Source: Alteripontixanthobacter muriae (lineage in GTDB: Bacteria > Pseudomonadota > Alphaproteobacteria > Sphingomonadales > Sphingomonadaceae). From it: a stretch of DNA of 43,856 nt. Shown one piece after another: positions 19,978-29,022 of this stretch (positions are counted from its first letter, which is position 1; each line of letters starts with the position of its first letter). Below the pieces are notes generated by a model. It made no database searches. It had not been told where the DNA came from and saw nothing but the letters and a program-made list of their open reading frames with translations. The position numbers and the translations under genes are program-made. The stretch lies in assembly GCF_013336795.1 (NCBI RefSeq), contig NZ_JAAFZT010000023.1, forward strand, positions 49,963 to 93,818, written 5' to 3'.

Positions 19978-21015
19978 ATGGAGAACCCTGCTCTCACCCC
20001 CATGCGCCAGCCCGACGATCCCGATGCCGCGCTACGCCCGAAATCGCTTGGCGAATTCGTCGGGCAAGCGGCGGCACGGGAAAATCTGCGCGTGTTTATC
20101 GAAGCCGCCAAGTCACGAGGCGAAGCCATGGATCACGTGCTGTTCTTCGGTCCGCCGGGGCTGGGCAAGACCACTCTGGCGCAGATCGTGGCGCGGGAAC
20201 TGGGTGCAGGCTTTCGCGCAACCAGCGGGCCAGTTATCGCGAAGGCAGGCGATCTTGCTGCGCTGCTCACCAATCTCGAACCGCACGATGTGTTGTTCAT
20301 AGACGAGATCCACCGCCTGAATCCTGTGGTCGAGGAAGTTCTCTATCCCGCCATGGAGGACCGCGCGCTCGACATAATGATCGGTGAAGGGCCATCGGCC
20401 CGCAGCGTACGGATCGATCTTCCCCCTTTCACGCTGGTGGGCGCCACGACGCGGCAGGGTCTGCTGACGACTCCCTTGCGCGACCGTTTCGGCATTCCCG
20501 TGCGGCTCAACTTCTACACGGTCGAGGAACTGGAGAAGGTGGTCACGCGCGGCGCGGGGCTGCTCGGCATGGGCATCGATGCGGGCGGTGCGACGGAGAT
20601 TGCGCGCCGTGCCCGTGGGACACCAAGGGTTGCGGGCCGGCTCATGCGGCGTGTGCGCGATTTCGCTGAAGTGGCGAAGGCGCCGATCGTCACCCGCAAT
20701 GTTGCGGACGAGGCTCTGTCGCGGCTGGAGGTCGACAGGCTGGGTCTGGACGCCATGGACAGGCGTTATCTCACCATGATCGCCTCCATCTACAAGGGTG
20801 GGCCGGTCGGCGTTGAAACACTAGCCGCTGGCCTTTCCGAACCGCGAGACACGGTGGAGGAAGTGATCGAACCCTACCTCATCCAGTTGGGCCTGGTCGC
20901 CCGAACGGCCAGAGGACGATGCCTGAATGACTCGGGTTGGGCGCATCTGGAATTGACCCCGCCACGAAGTAGCTTGGGTAGCAATCAGGCCGGTTTGTTC
21001 GATGAGAGCGATTAG
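19978..21015 (+). CDS. ruvB: Holliday junction branch-migration ATPase RuvB
   Basis: Hexameric AAA+ motor that drives branch migration with RuvA. The 345-aa protein has [11 protein letters not shown], Walker A in [17 protein letters not shown], Walker B in [12 protein letters not shown], sensor 1 in [21 protein letters not shown] and the C-terminal winged helix with [13 protein letters not shown] at 19978 preferred over the in-frame TTG at 19975. It forms an operon with ruvA. Confidence 0.97.
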   Translation: MENPALTPMRQPDDPDAALRPKSLGEFVGQAAARENLRVFIEAAKSRGEAMDHVLFFGPPGLGKTTLAQIVARELGAGFRATSGPVIAKAGDLAALLTNLEPHDVLFIDEIHRLNPVVEEVLYPAMEDRALDIMIGEGPSARSVRIDLPPFTLVGATTRQGLLTTPLRDRFGIPVRLNFYTVEELEKVVTRGAGLLGMGIDAGGATEIARRARGTPRVAGRLMRRVRDFAEVAKAPIVTRNVADEALSRLEVDRLGLDAMDRRYLTMIASIYKGGPVGVETLAAGLSEPRDTVEEVIEPYLIQLGLVARTARGRCLNDSGWAHLELTPPRSSLGSNQAGLFDESD

Positions 21016-21229
21016 TTTTTGCTAAATCTATGCTGCAATTCGGTCTCATACTGGGACAAGGCCTGATGGACGCCAGCATTTTTACCAGAAATCCGGCTTC
21101 GGGGCCGCTTCAAATAGTTAATACGATTGCTCAAACAGGCCGCTTGTCGTTTCTGATGTGAATGGGAAAGCCTTTTTGCCGGACGCGCCGGCCGGAAGGC
21201 GCCCCGAAGTGAAATGGAAAGTGCATGAC

Positions 21230-22369
21230 ATGTCGGTAAAGACAGCCTTGGCAAAACTCTCCGCGACCGCGGCAGGCGGCGCGATGCTGGCGGGCGGCGC
21301 CGTCCATGTCGCCGAAAAGCCGATCACCGACAGGCCATCTTACAAATCCGTGAAGGCGCAGAAGGCGCAACCGGTCAGATATGTAAAAGAGCGGCGCGTC
21401 GCCCAGCGCACTATTCCTAGGGACGTGCCCCGCAAACGGCGCATTACCCGCCGGGTCGTCGAATGCGAGCCGGTTGGCCCGATCGCACCGGGCATGGTGG
21501 GCGTTCCCGCGCCCGCCGGCCAGTATGCGGAAGATTGCCCGCCACAGTACCAGATGGCCTATGCGGCAGTGCCTGCTCCTTTGCCCCTGGGTGCTCCCGT
21601 TCAGGGCGGCAGCGGTGGCGGCGGCGTTACCGTAATCGGCGGTAGCGGCGGTTTGGGTGGCGGCTTCGGAGGCGGATTTTTCGGCGGTTTCTTCGGTGGC
21701 GGCGGATCGGGCGGGGGCAGTGTAGCAATTACTTCGACCACGACCGGATCGTCGAGTTCTTCCGGCGGCGTCGTGATCGATATCGACAATTCCAACAGCG
21801 GCGGTTCCACCTCGAGCTCGAGCTCGACAGGCGGCGTGACCACGACCGGCGGATCGACCTCCACCTCGACAGGCGGCAGCACGACATCGACCGGCGGGGT
21901 CAGCACGTCAACGGGAGGGGTGAGCACATCTACCGGCGGAATAAGCACGTCGACAGGGGGGGTGAGCACCTCTACCGGCGGAGTCTCCACCTCCACCTCG
22001 ACGACATCGGGCAATGTTTCCACATCGTCAGGCAATGTCACGAGCAGTTCCGGCAACAATGCCAGTTCCTCCACGTCAGGCAATGTTTCCAGCAGCAGTT
22101 CGGGCAACGTATCGAGCAGCAGTTCCACAAGCTCGTCCACGTCGGGGAATGTCAGCACATCGACCAGCACCAGCTCGTCGGGCAATGTGACGTCATCGAC
22201 CAGCACGTCGTCCTCCACGAGCACGTCAACGAGCACGAGCGGCGGCATTTCGACCACATCGACCAGCAGCGGCACGCAGGTTCCGGCGCCGCCGATGACG
22301 ATCCTGTTCGGCCTCGCCGCCGCAGCGGTGCTGGGTCGGCGGAAGCTGAAGGCCAGGCAGGCGGTCTGA
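21230..22369 (+). CDS. Ser/Thr/Gly-repeat exported protein with PEP-CTERM-like sorting tail
   Basis: A 379-aa protein of unknown function. Residues 1-30 form a weak signal-like segment (MSVKTALAKLSATAAGGAML ...). Residues 40-120 are basic and Pro-rich with two cysteines (VVECEP, YAEDCPPQ). Residues 126-163 are almost pure Gly/Phe/Ser. Residues 168-350 are Ser/Thr/Gly-rich with 7-residue VSTSTGG units and SGNVSSSS-type units. The end, VPAPPMTILFGLAAAAVLGRRKLK, has the three parts of a PEP-CTERM sorting signal (VPxP, hydrophobic helix, basic cluster), so it is probably processed by an exosortase and surface-exposed. I chose ATG 21230, with GGAAAG upstream; the frame is open from 21158. It is monocistronic with its own terminator. 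Confidence 0.75.
   Translation: MSVKTALAKLSATAAGGAMLAGGAVHVAEKPITDRPSYKSVKAQKAQPVRYVKERRVAQRTIPRDVPRKRRITRRVVECEPVGPIAPGMVGVPAPAGQYAEDCPPQYQMAYAAVPAPLPLGAPVQGGSGGGGVTVIGGSGGLGGGFGGGFFGGFFGGGGSGGGSVAITSTTTGSSSSSGGVVIDIDNSNSGGSTSSSSSTGGVTTTGGSTSTSTGGSTTSTGGVSTSTGGVSTSTGGISTSTGGVSTSTGGVSTSTSTTSGNVSTSSGNVTSSSGNNASSSTSGNVSSSSSGNVSSSSSTSSSTSGNVSTSTSTSSSGNVTSSTSTSSSTSTSTSTSGGISTTSTSSGTQVPAPPMTILFGLAAAAVLGRRKLKARQAV
21737..22280 (+). repeat. Low-complexity tandem repeat region in the PEP-CTERM-like gene
   Basis: The DNA is built from degenerate AGC/TCG/ACG/TCC codons. The clearest part is five consecutive 21-bp units encoding (V/I)STSTGG, roughly at 21893-22000, with codon differences between copies. 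Then come irregular SGNV(S/T)SSS units. The variation at synonymous positions suggests the array is old or selected at protein level. Confidence 0.8.
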
Positions 22370-22392
22370 CCCGCACGCTCCCAACTACGCAT

Positions 22393-22420
22393 AAGGCGGC
22401 TTGCAAGAGCCGCCTTTTTT
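22393..22420 (+). terminator. Rho-independent terminator after the repeat protein
   Basis: Perfect 9-bp stem AAGGCGGCT (22393-22401) / AGCCGCCTT (22408-22416) with a six-base loop and a T-run to 22420. Confidence 0.92.
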
Positions 22421-22478
22421 GTAGCTTGAGCGAGTCAGCCGAGTTGAACTGCGTCAGACGCTTGCCCTCAGCCAACGC

Positions 22479-22504
22479 AAAAAGGGCGACCCGCAGGCCG
22501 CCCT
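22479..22504 (-). terminator. Rho-independent terminator of acnA
   Basis: On the leftward strand a stem AGGGCG/CGCCCT (22483-22488 and 22499-22504), with partial inner pairing, is followed by a T-run (the A-run at 22479-22483 on the + strand). It lies 26 bp past the acnA stop. Confidence 0.8.
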
Positions 22505-22529
22505 CTCGCTATCCAATCTTTCGCTTGGC

Positions 22530-25205
22530 TCAGGCGGCCAGTTTGCGCAGCACATATTGGAGGATACCGCCGTTGCGGTAATAATCCATTTCATTGGCCG
22601 TATCGATCCGGCACTTGGCCGTGAAGGAGAAGCTCTCGCCATTGGCGCGGGTGACATCTACGGTGACATCCTGCCCCGGAACCAGATCGCCCAAGCCGCG
22701 AATGGTGAAGCTGTCGTCGCCCTTAAGGCCCAATGTCGTCCGGCTTTCACCCTCTGCGAACTGCAGCGGCAAGACGCCCATCCCGACGAGGTTCGAACGG
22801 TGAATCCGTTCGTAGCTTTCGACGATCACGGCCCGCACGCCGAGGAGGATCGTGCCCTTCGCCGCCCAGTCGCGGCTCGAGCCGGTACCATATTCCTTGC
22901 CGGCAACGACAACCAGCGGCGTGCCGTCGTCGCGGTGCTTCATGGCCGCATCATAGATGGCCATCTGTTCGCCCTTGTAGGTGGTGTAGCCACCTTCGAC
23001 ACCCGGAACCATTTCGTTCTTGATGCGGATATTGGCGAAGGTGCCGCGCATCATCACTTCATGATTGCCGCGGCGGCTGCCGTAGGAATTGAAGTCCGCT
23101 CGCGCGACCTGGTTGGCCAGCAGATATTCGCCTGCCGGGCTGTCAGCCTTGATCGACCCGGCCGGGCTGATGTGGTCGGTCGTGACGGAATCGCCCAGCA
23201 CGGCCAGCGGCTTCGCATCGACGATGTCGGTGATCGGAGCTGGCGTCATCTCCATCCCGTCAAAATAGGGCGGATTGGCGACATAGGTGCTGCCGGGGCG
23301 CCATTGATACGTATCGGACCCGGCGACGTCGATGGCCTGCCAATGCTCGTCGCCCTTGTAGACATCGGCATAGCGGCGTTCGAACATGCCACGATCGATA
23401 TTGGCGTTGCGCAGGTCGGCGACTTCCTGATTGCTTGGCCAGATGTCCTTCAGGAACACGTCCTGTCCGTCCTGGTCCTGCCCGATCGGGCTTTCGATCA
23501 TGTCTTCGGTGACGGTGCCTTTCAGCGCATAGGCCACCACCAGCGGCGGGCTGGCGAGGAAATTCGCGCGGACATCGGGGCTGACGCGGCCTTCGAAATT
23601 GCGATTGCCCGAAAGCACGCTGGCGGCAACGATGTTGTTGTTGTTGATTGCGGCGCTGATCGGCGGAGCCAGCGGGCCCGAATTGCCGATGCAGGTTGTG
23701 CAGCCATAGCCGACCAGATCGAAGCCCATGGCGTTGAGATCGTCCTGCAGGCCCGATTTGATCAGATAGTCGGTGACCACCTGCGAACCCGGTGCAAGGC
23801 TGGTCTTCACCCAGGGCTTCGGCTTCAGGCCGCGAGCCCGCGCCTTCTGGGCGACCAGACCGGCGGCGATCAGCACATCGGGGTTCGAGGTGTTGGTGCA
23901 GCTGGTAATGGCCGCGATGACCACGTCGCCATCGCCGATGTCATGATCCCGGCCTTCCACGTCGACACGCTCGGCAGCCAGCTTCTTGTAGGTCGTGCGC
24001 AGGTCACCGTTGAACAGATTGTCGACTTCGGGAAGGATAACCTTGTCCTGCGGGCGCTTCGGACCGGCAAGCGATGGCACTACGGCATCAAGGTCGAGTT
24101 CGAGAGTGGTGGTAAACACCGGATCGGGATTGGCGTCGTCGTGCCAGAAACCCTGTTCCTTGGCATAGGCTTCGACCAGCTCGATCTGGCCTTCTTCGCG
24201 GCCGGTCAGGCGCAGATAATCCAGCGTCTTGTCGTCGATGCCGAAGAAACCGCAGGTTGCGCCATATTCGGGCGACATGTTGGCCAGCGTGGCCCGGTCG
24301 GCAAGGCTGAGGCTGGCGAGGCCGGGGCCGAAATATTCGACGAAGCGGCCGACGACGCCGTGCTGGCGAAGCATCTGCGTCGCGGTCAGGACGAGGTCGG
24401 TAGCGGTCACGCCTTCGCGCAGACGGCCGGTGAACTTGAAACCGACCACTTCGGGAACCAGCATCGAGATCGGCTGGCCCAGCATGGCGGCCTCGGCCTC
24501 GATCCCGCCGACGCCCCAGCCCAATACGCCCAGCCCGTTGATCATGGTGGTGTGGCTGTCGGTTCCGACGCAGGTGTCGGGATAGGCGACCAGATTGCCG
24601 TCGGCATCCTCGCTCGTCCAGACGCACTGCCCGATGTTCTCGAGGTTAACCTGGTGGCAGATGCCGGTACCGGGAGGAACGGCCTTGAAATTGTTCAGGC
24701 TGCGCGCGCCCCACTTCAAGAAGTCGTAGCGTTCGGCGTTCCGCTGATATTCCAGGTCCATGTTCTGTTCCATGGCCTTGGGATGGCCGAATTCGTCGAC
24801 CATGACGGAATGGTCGATCACCAGATGGACCGGGACCTGCGGATTGATCTTGGCGGTGTCGCCGCCAAGATTGCTGATCGCATCGCGCATCGCGGCAAGG
24901 TCAACCACGCAAGGCACGCCGGTGAAATCCTGCAGCAGCACGCGCGCCGGGCGATACTGGATTTCGCTGCCGGTTTTCGGGTTCTTCTGCCAGTCGGCCA
25001 GCTTCTGGATATCGTCGACGGAAACGGTATGACCGGCATCCTCGAAGCGCAGCAGGTTCTCCAGCAGGACCTTCATGGAAAACGGCAGGCGTGAAACGTC
25101 CCCGATCTTCTCCGAGGCCTTGGCGAGAGAGTAATAGGCGTATTCCTTGCCCCCCACCGTCATGGTGCTGCGTGTATCGAGCGAGTTCTTGCCGACCATA
25201 GTCAT
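22530..25205 (-). CDS. acnA: Aconitate hydratase AcnA
   Basis: TCA-cycle enzyme that isomerises citrate to isocitrate; member of the aconitase A/IRP1 group. The 891-aa protein contains the [4Fe-4S] cysteine segments [12 protein letters not shown] and [14 protein letters not shown], the substrate-binding [26 protein letters not shown] (in blocks) and the C-terminal swivel domain with [30 protein letters not shown] and [19 protein letters not shown] 25205 fits the usual N-terminus ([12 protein letters not shown]); the open frame continues 44 codons upstream without similarity. Monocistronic. Confidence 0.97.
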   Translation of the reverse strand: MTMVGKNSLDTRSTMTVGGKEYAYYSLAKASEKIGDVSRLPFSMKVLLENLLRFEDAGHTVSVDDIQKLADWQKNPKTGSEIQYRPARVLLQDFTGVPCVVDLAAMRDAISNLGGDTAKINPQVPVHLVIDHSVMVDEFGHPKAMEQNMDLEYQRNAERYDFLKWGARSLNNFKAVPPGTGICHQVNLENIGQCVWTSEDADGNLVAYPDTCVGTDSHTTMINGLGVLGWGVGGIEAEAAMLGQPISMLVPEVVGFKFTGRLREGVTATDLVLTATQMLRQHGVVGRFVEYFGPGLASLSLADRATLANMSPEYGATCGFFGIDDKTLDYLRLTGREEGQIELVEAYAKEQGFWHDDANPDPVFTTTLELDLDAVVPSLAGPKRPQDKVILPEVDNLFNGDLRTTYKKLAAERVDVEGRDHDIGDGDVVIAAITSCTNTSNPDVLIAAGLVAQKARARGLKPKPWVKTSLAPGSQVVTDYLIKSGLQDDLNAMGFDLVGYGCTTCIGNSGPLAPPISAAINNNNIVAASVLSGNRNFEGRVSPDVRANFLASPPLVVAYALKGTVTEDMIESPIGQDQDGQDVFLKDIWPSNQEVADLRNANIDRGMFERRYADVYKGDEHWQAIDVAGSDTYQWRPGSTYVANPPYFDGMEMTPAPITDIVDAKPLAVLGDSVTTDHISPAGSIKADSPAGEYLLANQVARADFNSYGSRRGNHEVMMRGTFANIRIKNEMVPGVEGGYTTYKGEQMAIYDAAMKHRDDGTPLVVVAGKEYGTGSSRDWAAKGTILLGVRAVIVESYERIHRSNLVGMGVLPLQFAEGESRTTLGLKGDDSFTIRGLGDLVPGQDVTVDVTRANGESFSFTAKCRIDTANEMDYYRNGGILQYVLRKLAA

Positions 25206-25478
25206 GCTTGCGCGTCCTTTGCTTGCGATTTTCAACTGCCGACCCGCCGCAGATGGGAAAGTGGCGAAAGGTTTCACCCGGATGAACGCATGAAACCGAA
25301 TTGCGGTCCAACTGCGCAAGAAAGCGCGTTTCGTCAAGGCGGCGGAGGTTCAGCAGCAAGCCGGCCCATACTCAGGGGTTGTTTCGCGGAATTTTCTTGA
25401 GTTGTTCCTGTAGATGCCGAAGAATGGCGAGGGCGCGCATGGCTGCGCCTGTATCATCAGCCGGGGGGCAGAGGCAGC
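25206..25478. promoter_or_regulatory. Intergenic region upstream of acnA
   Basis: About 270 bp between the acnA start and a small rightward ORF. No further gene is convincing; it must hold the acnA promoter. No clear operator was identified by eye. Confidence 0.4.
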
Positions 25479-25667
25479 ATGAATAATTCGGCGGACCAGA
25501 GCAGTGTCAGGATTGACAAGTCAGACTTCATAGCTTCTCGGCGGGAATGGGTGCTGCGCGCAGGGGTCGTGCTGACTTCGCTGGCGGTCGTCGCCTGTTT
25601 CGCAGCGGCATTCACTTCAGCGGATCAGCCCGCGCGAAGTTCTGTGACCAGCGAAATGGCAGACTGA
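25479..25667 (+). CDS. Small hypothetical single-span membrane protein
   Basis: A 62-aa frame with a polar N-terminus, one hydrophobic segment (VLRAGVVLTSLAVVACFAAAF) preceded by arginines (SRREW), and a short polar tail, which would place the C-terminus outside the cytoplasm. A GAGG lies about 5 bp before the ATG. I do not recognise it. It has no close partner: the next gene starts about 150 bp later. It may be real, but the evidence is only the start site and the hydrophobic pattern. Confidence 0.4.
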   Translation: MNNSADQSSVRIDKSDFIASRREWVLRAGVVLTSLAVVACFAAAFTSADQPARSSVTSEMAD

Positions 25668-25821
25668 ATTCAGACTTTCAGCCGAGGTCCCTTCCTGCAG
25701 TAATGGTGCAATTCAGCCTCCAGCAAGGCAGGTTGAGGGATAGTCCTGTGCTAAATCTGGCGCTAATATGGCCGCATATGCAGCGGCCTGCGCGCCGCCA
25801 TTTGTGCAAGGGGCACGTGGA

Positions 25822-27246
25822 ATGAACAGATCGTATCAATGGGGCCTGCTGGCTTCCGCCGCCATCTTCTCGGCAATGCCGCAGGCCGGGTTGGCGCAGA
25901 CGGCACGGGGTGCTCCGGCTACCATCTTGCCGCCCGAGCGTCCGGTCGTCACGGCGGAGCCGCAGGTCGCGGATCGGCAAGCTGTGCGGCCTGCAGTCGC
26001 TCCGCCTGTCGGAACGCCAGCTGGAACCGCGCCTCTGTACGTGGAGAATAACGAGGTCGTTCAGCCTCTCACCCCCACCGTGCAGACCTGGACTGTCGCG
26101 CAGGCGAGCACCCTGGCGAAAGTGATCGATGGGATCGCGTCCGAAGGTCTGGACCCGCGCGACTATCACCCTGGCGATCTGCAGGCTGCAATTTCAGCCG
26201 GCCCGGGCGGGGCCCTGAACGAGGTGGCCAGCCGCAGCTTCACCTTCCTGATCGAGGATATGCGCGACGGCCGCACACCGATGGCTTCGCGCCGCCAATG
26301 GTTCGTCGTCGATCCCGATCCCGACCGCTATCGCACTGCCGACATCATGAAAACGGCGCTGGAGGACGGCGATATCGCTGCGGCGCTCAAATCGGTCGCG
26401 CCGCTGCACCCCGACTACGGCATCCTGAAGGCCGAACTGGCGAAGACGCCCAAGGCGGACTCCAAGCGGCGCAAGCTGATCCGTGCCAATATGGACCGGT
26501 GGCGGTGGTTGGGCCGCGACCTCGGCGGACAGTATCTGATGACCAATGTGCCCGAATATCAGCTGCGCCTGACGGTGAACGATAAGATCATCAGCACCTA
26601 TCGCACTATCGTCGGCAAACCCGGCCGCACCGCAACCCCGCAGTTGGCGGAGAGTGTCGAAGGCGTCATCTTCAACCCGAACTGGACCGTGCCGCAGAGC
26701 ATCGTCAAGGGCGAGGGCCTGGGCGCAAAGGTGCTGGGCAATCCCGCCTGGGCCAAGCGCGCAGGCTATGTCGCCACTAAGGGCGAGAACGGCTGGGTCA
26801 GTGTCGTGCAGCAACCCGGACCAACCAATTCGCTGGGGCGCATGAAGCTCGATATGCCGAACGAGCATGCTATCTTCCTGCATGACACGCCCAACCGTAA
26901 TTTGTTCGAACAAGCCAATCGCGCGCTCAGCCACGGCTGCATCCGTACCGAGCGGGCCAGCGAACTGGCAATTACCATGGCCATGTTGCAGGCCGGGCTT
27001 ACGCCTGAGGAAGGCGTGGCGCACAACACATCCGGCAAATACACGCGGGTCGGGTTCGACAAGACAATGCCCGTCTACATCACCTATTTCACCATGGCCC
27101 GGGACATTAACGGCAAGCTGGCTACATTCGACGACATCTACGATCGCGATGCGCCGGTTCTCGCTGCATTGGACAAACCACGCATCGCTAATCGCGCCCG
27201 CGTTACGGACGAGGAAGTGGTGCCGCTGGAAGCGCCGGGTGCCTGA
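25822..27246 (+). CDS. L,D-transpeptidase, YcbB-like (YkuD domain)
   Basis: Periplasmic enzyme of the YkuD family that forms 3-3 crosslinks in peptidoglycan or attaches proteins to it. The 474-aa protein has a signal peptide (MNRSYQWGLLASAAIFSAMP ... LAQ), a Pro-rich spacer, an N-terminal scaffold region (TLAKVIDGIASEGLDPRDYHP, KRRKLIRANMDRWRWLGRDLG) as in the YcbB group, and a YkuD domain with the active-site pattern HAIFLHDTPNRNLFE ... ALSHGCIRTE (catalytic Cys in SHGC). I chose ATG 25822, which puts the signal peptide at the N-terminus; the frame opens 18 codons earlier. It converges on a second L,D-transpeptidase. Confidence 0.93.
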   Translation: MNRSYQWGLLASAAIFSAMPQAGLAQTARGAPATILPPERPVVTAEPQVADRQAVRPAVAPPVGTPAGTAPLYVENNEVVQPLTPTVQTWTVAQASTLAKVIDGIASEGLDPRDYHPGDLQAAISAGPGGALNEVASRSFTFLIEDMRDGRTPMASRRQWFVVDPDPDRYRTADIMKTALEDGDIAAALKSVAPLHPDYGILKAELAKTPKADSKRRKLIRANMDRWRWLGRDLGGQYLMTNVPEYQLRLTVNDKIISTYRTIVGKPGRTATPQLAESVEGVIFNPNWTVPQSIVKGEGLGAKVLGNPAWAKRAGYVATKGENGWVSVVQQPGPTNSLGRMKLDMPNEHAIFLHDTPNRNLFEQANRALSHGCIRTERASELAITMAMLQAGLTPEEGVAHNTSGKYTRVGFDKTMPVYITYFTMARDINGKLATFDDIYDRDAPVLAALDKPRIANRARVTDEEVVPLEAPGA

Positions 27247-27261
27247 TCGGTAGCAGACGCA

Positions 27262-27299
27262 AAAAAGGCGCGGAGACCGGCAGGTTTCCGCGCCTTTTT
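27262..27299. terminator. Bidirectional terminator between the two L,D-transpeptidase genes
   Basis: Long stem AAAAAGGCGCGGA (from 27262) pairing with TCCGCGCCTTTTT (to 27299) around an approximately 11-base loop. A and T runs flank it on both sides, so it can end both convergent transcripts. Confidence 0.92.
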
Positions 27300-27324
27300 C
27301 ATTGCGCTGCAAGAATGTTTGCGG

Positions 27325-27948
27325 TCAGTCCGCCGGCGGCAGGTTCAGCCGATCCGCGAAAATCAGACGGCCACCCGCGACCTGCACCAGCGCTTTCTTG
27401 AAATCCGCCTCGCCCATGGCCAGGCAACCGTTCGACCGGCCTAGCCGGCCCCAACGCTGGACATGCTCGGGCTCGGCATAATTGGCGCGGTGCATGACGA
27501 TAGCGCGGTCGAGCGCGTTGTAATTGCTCCGGTCCAGCCCCAGCAGGCGGACCGATGTTCCGTATCGTCCCGAGTACCAGTTGCGCGTGGCGAAAGCGCC
27601 GCTGCTGGTCGCGTTGCTGCCCTCCACATTGGAAAACAGGTTGAGAAAGCCGTCATGCTCCGGATCGGAGCCGGTTCCGTGGCTGACCAGATGCGATTCC
27701 ACCGTCCCGTTTTCCAGATTGACGAAATGGAAGCGCGGGATGGACGAATGAAGCGCAAAATCCGCGATGGCAACGATATCGCGGTGCCACAGAACCTCCG
27801 CCGGGGCGCGAGCAAGCTCGCGCTGCGCGATGTTCATCAGCTGGCGATCGCGCAGGTTCAGGGCGAGTGGGCTGGCGGCAATACGTGCCGGAATGGCGAG
27901 AGCCGCCCCGGCAACGAAGCCTGCCTTCAATAGTTCGCGTCTTTTCAT
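27325..27948 (-). CDS. Murein L,D-transpeptidase catalytic-domain family protein
   Basis: A 207-aa protein of a second YkuD-related family. The N-terminus MKRRELLKAGFVAGAALAIP looks like a Tat signal (twin Arg, then hydrophobic), so export through Tat is likely. The catalytic part shows AIVMHRANYAEPE (His) and GRLGRSNGCLAMGEADF (Cys), with SHGTGSDPEHDGFLNLFSN before it, a pattern of this family. Its substrate is inferred to be peptidoglycan peptides. ATG 27948 chosen; the codon before it is TTG. It lies 63 bp downstream of the deacetylase-fold gene and converges on the YcbB-like gene. Confidence 0.85.
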   Translation of the reverse strand: MKRRELLKAGFVAGAALAIPARIAASPLALNLRDRQLMNIAQRELARAPAEVLWHRDIVAIADFALHSSIPRFHFVNLENGTVESHLVSHGTGSDPEHDGFLNLFSNVEGSNATSSGAFATRNWYSGRYGTSVRLLGLDRSNYNALDRAIVMHRANYAEPEHVQRWGRLGRSNGCLAMGEADFKKALVQVAGGRLIFADRLNLPPAD

Positions 27949-28011
27949 CAACTCGTGTGTAGCAGGACGGCGAATAACCTGTCGTGAATATTGTGCGATG
28001 CGCTGCCGCAG

Positions 28012-28950
28012 CTATCGGTCATCCTGTCGCACCACGACTTGGCGAGCGGGGTGGCGAGCATTCTCTCGCGCCATCGCCAGCATGGATGCCGCGTGCCGGG
28101 CGGCGACGATTTTCTGGTCCGCGCCGTAACCGCCGCCCAGCGCGCTGGCGACCGGCAGGCCGCGTCGGCGAACCTGGTTGACCACATAAGCGTCGCGCCG
28201 CGCCAGCCCCTCGTCGCTCAAGGCAAGGCGGCCAAGGCGATCGTCATGATGCGGATCGACACCGGCTTGGTAGAGCACAACATCAGGCCGGAACGCATCG
28301 AGCAGCACCGGCAGATGTCGCGCCAATTCGGCAAGATAGTCCTTGTCCCCTGTCCCGTCCGCCAGTTCCACGTCCAGTCCGCTGCGCGCCTTTCTGACCG
28401 GAAAGTTCTTTGCCGCGTGCATCGAAAACGTGAAGACGTCGGTTCGGCCTGCCATCAGGCTGGCCGTTCCATCACCCTGGTGCACATCCAGATCGACGAT
28501 CAGGACACGGTCCGCAGCACCCTCAGCAATCAGGCGATTGGCATTCACCGCCAGATCGTTGAACACGCAATAACCCGCGCCGGTATCGTGCAACGCATGA
28601 TGACTGCCGGCGGCGCTGTTGGCGGCGTAGCCATGCTGCATCGCCAATTGCGCTGCCATCCAGGTGCCGCCATTGGTGTGCCTCACGCGCGAGGCGATGC
28701 GCGGGGTAACTGGAAAGCCGATCCGGCGCTCTTTCTCTCGCGGAACGGCCGCGGTGAAGACCTGTTCGACATATTCGGGATCATGCACCGCCTCCAGCCA
28801 TTCGCGCGGGCAGGGCGGGGGCGCATGTTCTGTCAGCGGGTAGCCGCTCTCGCGAAGGGCCACCATTACCAGGCCATATTTGTCGAATTTGAAGGTGCCA
28901 CGTTCGGGCGGCGGAGCCATGTAATCGACATGATGGATGACGTGAAGCAA
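28012..28950 (-). CDS. Histone-deacetylase-superfamily hydrolase
   Basis: Zinc-dependent arginase/deacetylase-fold enzyme. Bacterial members remove acetyl groups from polyamines, proteins or other small amides; the substrate here is not known. The 312-aa protein has the active-site His pair in AAGSHHALHDTGAGYCVFND, the zinc ligands in LIVDLDVHQGDGT and YQAGVDPHHDD, and the GGGYG loop near the C-terminus. The frame starts with TTG at 28950 (MLHVIHHVDYM), which matches the family N-terminus; the first ATG is 10 codons later. No strong ribosome-binding site is seen. It is followed by the Tat-type L,D-transpeptidase on the same strand. Confidence 0.9.
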   Translation of the reverse strand: MLHVIHHVDYMAPPPERGTFKFDKYGLVMVALRESGYPLTEHAPPPCPREWLEAVHDPEYVEQVFTAAVPREKERRIGFPVTPRIASRVRHTNGGTWMAAQLAMQHGYAANSAAGSHHALHDTGAGYCVFNDLAVNANRLIAEGAADRVLIVDLDVHQGDGTASLMAGRTDVFTFSMHAAKNFPVRKARSGLDVELADGTGDKDYLAELARHLPVLLDAFRPDVVLYQAGVDPHHDDRLGRLALSDEGLARRDAYVVNQVRRRGLPVASALGGGYGADQKIVAARHAASMLAMARENARHPARQVVVRQDDR

Positions 28951-29022
28951 GGTGGCGTTACGCTGTGATTGTCAGCAGCGCAGCCCGGCGCCAGGATGGT
29001 CGAGCAGCGCGCGCACCGGTGT

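Noticed and set aside
21737-22280. CRISPR-like regular repetition
   Set aside because: The repeats are degenerate codon repeats inside one reading frame, with no unique spacers and no cas genes.
21601-22392. 263-codon leftward frame rich in Pro, Val, Leu and Glu
   Set aside because: Exact antisense of the Ser/Thr/Gly repeat gene; its apparent repeats are the complement of the real repeat codons.
22557-25094. 845-codon open frame on the + strand
   Set aside because: It lies wholly antisense to acnA. GC-rich codon bias leaves the opposite strand open, and the translation has no domain or ribosome-binding site.
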